Source: Macrocystis pyrifera
Lineage: Eukaryota > Sar > Phaeophyceae > Laminariales > Laminariaceae
Direction of reading: 5' to 3'
Assembly: GCA_031763025.1 (NCBI GenBank)
Contig: JASSKH010000026.1
Location: forward strand, 2,170,001 to 2,234,000
Length of the DNA stretch: 64,000 nt
Shown: piece after piece, positions 60,868 to 64,000 of the stretch
Layout: every line of letters starts with the position of its first letter
How positions within the stretch are numbered: position 1 is the first letter of the stretch
Notes under the pieces: generated by a model
Seen by the model: the letters and a program-made list of their open reading frames with translations, nothing else
Database searches by the model: none
What the model was told of the DNA's origin: nothing
Position numbers and translations under genes: made by a program

Positions 60868-62064
60868 TTCGACCTTCCCAGCTCACCGGAAGCTCACGTC
60901 CCGGGACTAAACCTTCGGTACGGGACAGAATTCCGGGGCATCCGGCAAGGCCGCAGGAGGGAGAGCGGTCCTAAGTGGCGTCAGATGGGGAAGAGGAATG
61001 ACAAGAGCTTTTGTTTCGCCAGCCTGCCAGGGGCCGGGGGCAAAGAGTTCATGGGCGAGGTGAGATTAACGGACATCGGACAGATCACTGTCTCCCAGTT
61101 CTCGAAAAGGGATCCACCCTGCGGACGTCCCCTCTCTTCTGTTTCAGGTTACTACTGCAATATCATATGATGGTCTCGTAATCCTCGGTGAAACAATCAC
61201 TGATACCATCGTCTCACAATCCCAGCTGAAACGATCACTTGTGTGTCCGCATTAGCATCACCGTTCTCCTAATTGAAAACGATCGCTATCCTAGGAGATA
61301 GATGGTGGCCACAGACGGCCAAACAGGAAGGGGATGAGATTAGCAAAACGTTTCTACGTAATATATGGAAACAACGCAATGAGCGCCCAACTGTTGGAGG
61401 TGTCTCTATTAGGAGTAGGAACGATGCTCCGTCTCGAAAGGGATGTGTGGTCAATGGTCAAATGACCAAGGCAAGCAACTAATGAGTACGCCCCCCCCCC
61501 CCGCCCCCCCCCTCCTGATATGTGTATGTAGGCTGGGTTGGCGTCGGTTGGCGGCGACGCTGTAAAACACGCCTCTCGCTGCGTGGGCTACTGCAGACAA
61601 CCAGCGAACAGTTTTTTTGTTGTTGTTTTTTTATTTGCAGTCGAGTCAGATCTTTTTTATGCGAGGAAAACCTTAACTCCGCTTTTTCCTGACGAATCGA
61701 GTAGACCTTTTCGTATCAGACGAGCGAACGTTTCGCCCCTGACAGACGTTCGTTTTATCTCTTCCTGCTCTTTCTGGCGAGCGGAACGCATGTTTTCGTT
61801 TCGTCTGACCTTTTTTTTTTTTTTTTCGCTTCGATCGGATGATTATAATTTATCTACTACTGTACGAGTACTATATCTAACCACAGCAGTAGTTCTTCGT
61901 TTTTTGACGAACGGATCTATATTATTATGACTAACGGATCTTTTTTCTTGCGAACGGTTCTTTTTTTTCCCCTCCGGCTAACGGTTGTATCACAGGTGCT
62001 GGCGCCGTTATTTCTCCAGCGATTTTGCGCCCACGGGAATTGCGATGGCATCAACACGGCCACG
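35246..62064 (+). CDS. Type II membrane glycosyltransferase, GT34 (Gma12/Mnn10)-like
   Basis: Nine exons join in phase: 35246-35751, 39943-40141, 44673-44774, 46899-46993, 49885-49977, 52096-52222, 53070-53218, 60882-61059, 61996-62064 (506 codons, no stop yet). Domain order: Asn/Ser-rich cytosolic tail with an Ala run (29-40), basic stretch (RRRLVVRPRSERHKR, 53-67), one signal-anchor helix (68-92), short stem, then a GT-A catalytic region beginning PRIAIVSNA (122-130) with YAKTHGYDLIIDS (156-168). The catalytic metal-binding DxD is in WVLWLDMDTLVVD (208-220), in the context RKWLPHYDWVLWLD typical of GT34. A later YDDQSRLYAAIL fits the acceptor-side DQ region. Such enzymes act in the Golgi lumen using nucleotide sugars; which sugar and acceptor cannot be read, although cell-wall or N-glycan elaboration is plausible. 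Exons 8 and 9 are assigned by phase and strand. It is divergent from the MYND gene. Confidence 0.68.
35916..36246 (-). mobile_element. tRNA-derived SINE with poly-A tail, copy 2
   Basis: The minus strand reads the tRNA-like head (CGTCCCCGGCGGCTTGGTA), B box GGGTTCGAGTCTC, the GCGCGAGAGCGTGAGTTAGC block, a G run, CTGGAAAGTGAAAGTGATG and a short A tail (T on plus near 35917-35926). Confidence 0.75.
37180..37985 (+). mobile_element. LINE-Q: degraded C-terminus and 3' UTR of a non-LTR retrotransposon
   Basis: Three open pieces in shifted frames read as the C-terminal part of a LINE ORF2. The first is ALWEKVTKGRVGERWDIVVD and on to YEARVKERIEKRERLHSF. The second is WTARMLKLHVRVGDRTC. The third is a Cys-His cluster, CGKVKESRTHNVREC, then HKAERDMLEEMRKMDE, ending LGGRLWPQKAKQ. 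The CxC…H…C arrangement is the zinc-knuckle-like tail known after the reverse transcriptase of many LINE clades. Stops and frame changes make it inactive. The last 240 bases are the segment repeated in all other LINE-Q copies, ending near AATGAGTATG and a C-rich stretch. Confidence 0.65.
37965..38330 (+). mobile_element. Family-P element directly following LINE-Q
   Basis: Begins TTTCACGTAGTG, contains GAGGCAGATATATAG, CTGTCTCTGAAAGTG, GCCTCACAAGCGGC and CCCGGCATTGCAGGGATG, and ends GCATGACACA plus a C run. Confidence 0.75.
38674..38783 (-). mobile_element. M1 inverted-repeat element, copy 7
   Basis: CTATTACGGAGGACCATAGT … ACTATGGTCCCCGTAATA. Confidence 0.85.
39645..39915 (+). repeat. Duplicated unit of about 135 bp with (CGGT)n
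   Basis: GTGTGCGTTAGTGGAT and GTGTGCGTTGGTGGAT head the two copies, each followed by CGGTCGGTCGGTCGG tracts and a TTGG(C/G)TGCCGTG block. Confidence 0.75.
39943..40141 (+). CDS. Glycosyltransferase exon 2 (DxD exon)
   Basis: Acceptor TAAACCAG; completes the split codon (AG+G), reads NHVEGMGFYTNAETGERGDT then the DxD region, and ends GGQ at CAG|GTATGA, phase 0. Confidence 0.8.
41541..41649 (-). mobile_element. M1 inverted-repeat element, copy 8
   Basis: CTATTACGGAGGGCCATAGT … ACTATGGTCCCCCGTAATAG. Confidence 0.85.
41650..42090 (+). repeat. Family D element interrupted by M1
   Basis: Matches 53420-53780: GTCGACT-rich ends, TTGGGTTTCCATAC, AGGATTGTTGAA, GGGGCTCCCTC and a palindromic TCGGCAAGTCGGCTGGCCA. 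M1 copy 9 sits near its right end. Confidence 0.65.
41896..42004 (-). mobile_element. M1 inverted-repeat element, copy 9
   Basis: CTATTACGGGGGTCCATAGT … TTGGTCCCCCGTAATG inside family D. Confidence 0.85.
43366..43565 (+). mobile_element. Family-K/M1 composite, second copy
   Basis: GGGGGCAAACTACAGTACC, TTGTCCCCAAAACCGGACTG, CAGTA, then M1 copy 10 (43433-43541) and AAAAGGGTTAA. Same order and junction as 30988-31193. Confidence 0.65.
43433..43541 (+). mobile_element. M1 inverted-repeat element, copy 10
   Basis: CTATTACGGGGGGCCATAGC … TACGGTCCGACGTGAT; the right end is diverged. Confidence 0.75.
43640..43920 (+). mobile_element. Family-P element plus extra 3' module
   Basis: P body from CTTTACAGCGATTCTTAGTAG to GCATGATAATGAGTACACCC, then a second short module (CTACGGCCATGCATGACGTG) with about 20 C. 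Another C run lies just 5' (43592-43620). Confidence 0.75.
44340..44665 (+). repeat. 18-bp minisatellite upstream of exon 3
   Basis: About 17 units of GTTACCGTTGCGGTCGGT with substitutions. Since 18 is a multiple of three, frames stay open across it. The exon 3 acceptor (44672) lies within 10 bases of the last unit. Confidence 0.85.
44673..44774 (+). CDS. Glycosyltransferase exon 3
   Basis: 34 codons, phase 0 at both ends (GGGCAG acceptor, ATG|GTGAGT donor). Reads DNDIHVLVPQDQNVQFFFSA and then SLLLRNSPETMAM. A minisatellite lies directly upstream. Confidence 0.75.
44775..46898 (+). other. Glycosyltransferase intron 3 (2.1 kb)
   Basis: Contains a (TCTGC)n microsatellite (45608-45648) with CTGCTG tracts, the TIR element at 45760-46056 and GATC-rich repeats (46560-46800). 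Confidence 0.55.
45760..46056. mobile_element. Non-autonomous TIR element with TA flanks and telomere-like core
   Basis: The terminal inverted repeats are 26 bp with one mismatch: GCAATCTGGGAGAAGGGATC (then TTTAGG) at 45760-45785 and its complement at 46031-46056. TA lies on both outer sides, as for Tc1/mariner-type insertions. The interior (297 bp element) has no transposase frame but carries degenerate CTAACC/TAACTC repeats (45845-45892). Confidence 0.8.
46899..46993 (+). CDS. Glycosyltransferase exon 4
   Basis: Acceptor CTCTGCAG, donor AA|GTGAGT. Encodes VDDWFSLKDTCPYALYDDQS and RLYAAILRMQL, including the DQ pair. Confidence 0.75.
47038..47330 (-). mobile_element. Family-P element with long poly-C end
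   Basis: Minus-strand P body ending ATGACCTGAGTACACC and a run of about 35 C (G on plus, 47038-47074). Further G runs at 47330-47350 and 47397-47424 are separated by a repeated GCAAGGGTTGGAG. Confidence 0.8.
47787..47898 (+). mobile_element. M1 inverted-repeat element, copy 11
   Basis: CTATTACGGGGGACCATAGT … TATGGCCCCCCGTAACA. Confidence 0.8.
48305..48345 (+). repeat. Degenerate telomere-like array
   Basis: ATCCTAACACTGACC, then TTAACCGTAACTCTAACCC: diverged CCCTAA-type units. Confidence 0.6.
48546..48780 (+). repeat. 122-bp tandem duplication
   Basis: TTTTTCCGCAGCGTGTTTGG and GCGCGTGTGCTACGACACAA recur at an offset of 122; each copy ends TACGGAGCTC-like. Confidence 0.8.
49885..49977 (+). 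CDS. Glycosyltransferase exon 5
   Basis: Acceptor AAAAG (A-rich, weaker), donor TG|GTAGGT. Reads WRGQKVDRSNPATTDCLDVC and then EKKETQRDFS. The donor opens directly into a GGTTGG minisatellite. Confidence 0.6.
49980..50130 (+). repeat. GGTTGGGTTAGG-type G-rich minisatellite
   Basis: Continuous GGTTGGG/GGTTAGG units beginning at the splice donor of exon 5. Four-G-tract spacing is compatible with G-quadruplex formation. Confidence 0.85.
50575..51040 (+). mobile_element. Family-P element split by M1
   Basis: The 5' part (GATCGTATCACGTAGTGTGT to AAAGCGGTTATTAG) and the 3' part (TAGGATGCAGCTCACC to GATGATGAGTACACC plus C runs) flank M1 copy 12. Confidence 0.85.
50734..50844 (+). mobile_element. 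M1 inverted-repeat element, copy 12 (nested)
   Basis: 111 bp, CTATTACGGGGG … CCGTAATAG, flanked by TA on both sides (50732-50733 and 50845-50846). Other P copies read CTTAGTAGGATGC with a single TA at this site, so this copy fixes the element ends and the 2-bp TA target duplication. Confidence 0.92.
51590..52040 (+). repeat. 82-bp tandem array
   Basis: Five to six units with TACCCGGGTACAAAGTACTC, TGCTGACCTCAATACCATAC and CCGAAACTACCGACCATA; GGGTACA positions at 51724, 51806 and 51887. Confidence 0.85.
52096..52222 (+). CDS. Glycosyltransferase exon 6
   Basis: Acceptor AAACATAG, donor CAG|GTGAGG. Joins phase 2 to 1 (TG+G = Trp). Reads CFDTAIRSLDIRRVPELFPP and VAYSRLPTRNFNKGTDTGLV. A G run of about 34 starts nine bases past the exon end. 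Confidence 0.7.
52227..52440 (-). mobile_element. LINE-Q 3' end with poly-C
   Basis: The minus strand reads TGGAGGTGTCTCGATCAGGA, CTCGAAAGGGATGCGTGGTC, AAGGCAAGCAACAAACGAGT and ACGCCCCC, then C-rich DNA to the long homopolymer at 52227-52260. Confidence 0.75.
52490..52780 (+). repeat. Degenerate minisatellite GCGATTTTAGCAACG
   Basis: About 17 imperfect 15-18-bp units of (A/G)CG(A/C)GATTTTAG(C/A)AA. Confidence 0.8.
53070..53218 (+). CDS. Glycosyltransferase exon 7
   Basis: Acceptor TGAGCAG, donor AG|GTACGA. Reads GQFGGIKSHPHLVTHAFSVH and then TKPFCQKSTQICSPF, a His/Cys-rich late catalytic segment. Confidence 0.72.
53420..53780 (+). repeat. Family D, uninterrupted copy
   Basis: Same block order as 41650-42090 without M1 inside, giving an approximate empty site. 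Confidence 0.65.
55937..56045 (-). mobile_element. M1 inverted-repeat element, copy 13
   Basis: GATTACGGGGTCCGTAGTTA … ACTATGGTCCCCCCCATAAT; ends eroded. Confidence 0.75.
56121..56220. other. Assembly gap
   Basis: Exactly 100 N, the usual placeholder for a scaffold gap of unknown size. Confidence 0.98.
57127..57425 (+). repeat. Duplicated block with T-rich separators
   Basis: CTCCCCCTTCCTTAGGA(T/C)CC, TATTATTAATA, GGTGCTCCTACCTTAAG and CGTCGAGGTCGC occur twice, about 205 bp apart, separated by long T/TTTTCGG tracts. Confidence 0.8.
57405..57640 (+). repeat. Family H, copy 2
   Basis: Shares GTGCGATCGTTTTTC, TTGCCGTTGTCGAGGGAAAA and ATCGATCGTGTAT-type blocks with 14390-14825. Confidence 0.55.
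57950..58236 (-). mobile_element. Family-P element
   Basis: Minus-strand P body ending GTGATAATGAGTACACCCC. A run of about 33 G (58203-58236) lies at the other side, after CCAGAGACAG, so the homopolymer here abuts the 5' part. Confidence 0.75.
58501..58790 (+). repeat. 118-bp tandem array
   Basis: TTCGTCTCC(T/C)CGAATTCGG, CTCTTGGTTCTTAGTC and ATCAGTAGTGGTATT repeat at 58505, 58622 and 58742. Confidence 0.85.
59095..59240 (+). mobile_element. SINE 3' fragment
   Basis: GGGCATGCTGAACCCGCTGC, a G run, AGAAGGGAGGGCACCGGTGA and GCTGGAAGAGTAAAGGTGAT match the 3' half of the tRNA-derived SINE. Confidence 0.6.
60045..60156 (+). mobile_element. M1 inverted-repeat element, copy 14
   Basis: First unit of a three-element head-to-tail run; CTATTTCACGGGGGTCC … GGACCCCCGTAATA. 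Confidence 0.85.
60157..60263 (+). mobile_element. M1 inverted-repeat element, copy 15
   Basis: Directly abuts copy 14; AAAGGGGACCGTAGT … ATGGTCCCTCGTGATA. Confidence 0.85.
60264..60358 (+). mobile_element. M1 inverted-repeat element, copy 16 (right end missing)
   Basis: Abuts copy 15; TTACGGGGGACCATAGTA … TATTTACTATG, then unrelated sequence. Confidence 0.85.
60520..60640 (+). repeat. 12-bp minisatellite GGGAATCCCGTG
   Basis: About nine units of TCCCGTGGGAA or TCCCGTGGGGG; each unit is itself palindromic. A CCG/CCA tract follows at 60835-60868, directly before exon 8. Confidence 0.9.
60882..61059 (+). CDS. Probable glycosyltransferase exon 8
   Basis: Acceptor CTTCCCAG after a CCG/CCA tract, donor GAG|GTGAGA. 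The first base completes the split codon of exon 7. Encodes a basic segment (YGTEFRGIRQGRRRESGPKW) then NDKSFCFASLPGAGGKEFMG. A separate gene or intervening exons across the 7.7 kb gap cannot be excluded. Confidence 0.5.
61275..61505 (+). mobile_element. LINE-Q 3' end with poly-C tail (best copy)
   Basis: AAAACGATCGCTATCCTAGG to GATGGTGGCCACAGACGGCC (coding ILGDRWWPQTAKQ), AACTGTTGGAGGTGTCTC, CCGTCTCGAAAGGGATG, CAAGGCAAGCAACTAATGAG, TACG, then C runs. Confidence 0.8.
61996..62064 (+). CDS. Probable glycosyltransferase exon 9
   Basis: 23 codons, phase 0, acceptor TATCACAG and donor ACG|GTGAGC. Reads VLAPLFLQRFCAHGNCDGIN then TAT. If the donor is skipped, the frame stops after a further 11 codons at 62098-62100, an alternative terminal exon. 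Confidence 0.5.
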
Positions 62065-62327
62065 GTGAGCGTTGAAGCTGTCCTGTATGTACAGCAGTAG
62101 GTTTTCACCCGTTAGCGTAAGCAATCCTTCGTTTTTTTGTTTTTTGTTTTTATGAGTTATGCGAAATTTCGCAAAAACTATTTTACCCGAAATGACCCAT
62201 TTAAAAAAAAAAAAAAAACTAGAATTCGTATGATATATATTCGTACATGTAAAAATCTAGAAAGCTAGGTACACCACGCGTTTATATGGTAGAAAACACG
62301 AAAATGTGGTATCAGTGCTCTAAAAAC

Positions 62328-62436
62328 TATTACAGGGGTCCAAAGTTAATAGGACCCATGGTTTACGTAAAAATCTGTATATTTACCTATTTTTACTAAC
62401 AATATTTGGTCCTATTTACTATGGTCCCCCGTAATA
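62328..62436 (-). mobile_element. M1 inverted-repeat element, copy 17
   Basis: CTATTACAGGGGTCCAAAGT … TATGGTCCCCCGTAATA, followed by CCAGG. Confidence 0.85.
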
Positions 62437-62618
62437 CCAGGCATACAGTCGGTGCCAAGGTCTGCCAGGTATAAAACGTGCATTAGGATGTCAGAAAATA
62501 CGAAAATATACAAAAATGCACATTTTTACGTGCGTGTACAAGTACTTCTGAAAAGCTACGTAGCGCGTGTAAGTCCTCTAAAAGCTGTTGTTAAAAATAC
62601 TATTGAAAAAAGCTGTTA

Positions 62619-62728
62619 TTATTACGGGGGTCCATAGTTAACAGGACCAAATATTGTTAGGAAAAATACCTAAATATATAGGTTTTTATGTATGCCATAG
62701 GTCCTGTTAACTAGAGACCCCCGTAATA
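62619..62728 (+). mobile_element. M1 inverted-repeat element, copy 18
   Basis: ATTACGGGGGTCCATAGTTA … AGAGACCCCCGTAATA, followed by CCAGG, as for copy 17. Confidence 0.85.
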
Positions 62729-62807
62729 CCAGGTGTTACATGCCAAGTATAACAGCGTATTTTTGGATGGTAGAAAATACGAAAAAAAAAGGAGTGTACT
62801 TTTTTTT

Positions 62808-63045
62808 GATTTTTTTTTTTCTGGTGAAATAGCTATATTAGAAATTAAAAAAAATTATAATATTGATGACGTTAAAAATATGTTATATGAAGGAAGCTTT
62901 ACTTTCGATTGTTAATGAAGAAGGGGTTAAAAATAAATCTTTAAAAACTCAAATAAAAATGATTGATGATTTAATTGAGAATCATAAAGAAGAAGAGATA
63001 ACAGAAAGACAACGTATAAATTTTGATTCATATATATTATTTGCC
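62808..63045 (+). pseudogene. AT-rich island with organelle-like coding remnant
   Basis: About 240 bases far richer in A/T than their surroundings, with A/T-ending codons. Two overlapping frames look coding: first GEIAILEIKKNYNIDDVKNM, then, after a one-base shift near 62885, MKEALLSIVNEEGVKNKSLK and IDDLIENHKEEEITERQRIN. Composition and codon use suggest a fragment from an AT-rich genome (plastid, mitochondrion or other donor). I recognise no family. Confidence 0.45.
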
Positions 63046-63049
63046 GGTT

Positions 63050-63155
63050 TTAACCCTTTCAGGGCAAAAACTGCAGCAAGCTAGTGTCCCGTTTTGGAGA
63101 CAAAACTGCTTAAAACTTGATCGGTCTGTCCCCAAAACGCAAAACGGGACTGACC
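63050..63155 (+). mobile_element. Family-K element
   Basis: AACCCTTTCAGGGC, CTGCAGCAAGCTAGTGTCCC, GTTTTGGAGACAAAACTGC and TCTGTCCCCAAAACG: the inverted-repeat arms of family K. Confidence 0.6.
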
Positions 63156-63869
63156 GCAGCCCCAATAGAGTTGAGCCATTTAGGAGACCCGTTCAGGGGG
63201 ATAGCGACCGAAGCAAGGGATTAAGTTTTTTTTTTTTTTTGCTGGGAAATGTACTACGAGCAGCGGGAGCGCCCAACACAATGAACTATTAATAGGCAAC
63301 AACGTGAGAGGCTGAAAAAACGGACTAGAAAACGGGTGAGGTACGTACCGTCTTTGCTGTTTGTACGGGAGACACTGATCTATACACACCTCGGTCAGAT
63401 TATCTGCAGATCGTCTACAGATCACTCATACATACTACGTGATCTAGATCTTTCGGGACACACATATATATATATATATGTATATTATATGTATTACTTA
63501 TTTATCTTTTTGTACGATCTATCTAGCTCATGCTGTCGGGTGGAAGCCGTACATCCTGCACGGTCCACAGTAAGGCATGGTTTCTGGGTTTGATCTGTGC
63601 ATGCTGCTGCTGACAGATCCTGCGTTACATCTCCTAACAACAGGGTACTAGGATCTAGATGATCTAGATGATCTATCTGTAGATGATTTACAGTAGACAT
63701 ATATCATAAATCGTGATCTGGTCAATGAATTGTATATGCGTGAGACACTCGTTGTATTTACATGCGCACGCTTCTCCCCCTCTCTTCTCCTCCCCCCACC
63801 GTCCGTCATCTCTACTGCTGTATACGCGTATACGAGGGAGACACTTATATTGGCGCCCCCCCCCCCCCC

Positions 63870-64000
63870 CCGGTGGCCACACCAGAAATTAAATCAATTC
63901 ATTGATGCTGTCATCCATATGCAAGAAAATCCGCCTCTAAAGCGGTTCTTAGTAGGATGCAGCTCACCCTTCATGCGACTCGCCGGACACCTCACGGCGC
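63870..64000 (+). mobile_element. Family-P element cut by the window end
   Basis: Starts right after a C run at GTGGCCACACCAGAAATTAA, continues through GATGCTGTCATCCATATGCA and AGTAGGATGCAGCTCACCC to CACCTCACGGCGC at the last base. Confidence 0.85.

Larger units (their letters stand above)
53219..60881 (+). other. Long interval between glycosyltransferase exons 7 and 8 (7.7 kb)
   Basis: Contains family D copy 2, family K pieces, M1 copies 13-16, the assembly gap, T-rich duplicated DNA, family H copy 2, a P element, a 118-bp tandem array, a SINE fragment and a 12-bp minisatellite. The open frame at 54191-54646 (plus) lacks recognisable features. Exons could be lost in the gap. Confidence 0.5.

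Overview
This is nuclear DNA from a eukaryote with very sparse, intron-rich genes in a repeat-dominated genome. There are multi-kilobase introns with ordinary GT-AG borders, GCA/CTG tracts that encode poly-Ala and poly-Gln, interstitial TTAGGG-type telomere arrays, and many small inverted-repeat elements and minisatellites. No bacterial gene organisation is visible. A photosynthetic stramenopile, most likely a brown alga, fits this style best. That is an inference from architecture; nothing in the window is diagnostic of a species. An assembly gap of 100 N lies at 56121-56220.

Three genes can be reconstructed from exons with matching splice phases. (1) A plus-strand gene for a small TMEM128-like membrane protein has exons 10146-10335, 17248-17412 and 20290-20398. 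(2) A minus-strand gene ending in a MYND zinc finger has exon 1 at 34919-34429 and exon 2 at 28507-27524, joined by a 5.9 kb intron. It contains an unresolved one-base frame change in a CAG-rich tract. (3) A plus-strand gene for a type II membrane glycosyltransferase (GT34/Gma12-Mnn10-like, DxD motif) has nine recognisable exons from 35246 to 62064 and probably continues past the window. Genes 2 and 3 are divergent, with only 326 bp between their start codons, and probably share a bidirectional promoter. Two weaker coding signals lie at the left end: a prefoldin-2-like exon (856-917) and an acidic/serine-rich exon (5339-5504).

Layout: 1-10 kb holds fragmentary coding signals, tandem duplications and a tRNA-derived SINE. 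10-20.4 kb is the TMEM128-like gene, whose introns hold a four-member repeat family, a CAG-bearing macrosatellite and a dense patch of poly-C-ended repeats. 20.4-27.5 kb is intergenic repeat DNA. 27.5-34.9 kb is the MYND gene. 35.2-62.1 kb is the glycosyltransferase gene, with introns full of mobile elements and minisatellites. 62.1-64 kb holds inverted-repeat elements and an unusual AT-rich island.

The most interesting signal is a set of retroelements ending in poly-C rather than poly-A. One family (here LINE-Q) is the 3' end of a non-LTR retrotransposon: at 37.2-37.8 kb its reverse-transcriptase-type C-terminus, including a Cys-His cluster, can still be read. A second, apparently non-coding family (here P, about 390 bp) has a different body but the same terminal sequence, ATGAGTAC followed by a C run. 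This looks like a LINE/SINE pair sharing a 3' recognition tail, and would explain the many long G/C homopolymers. A 111-bp inverted-repeat element (here M1) with TA target duplications occurs 18 times.
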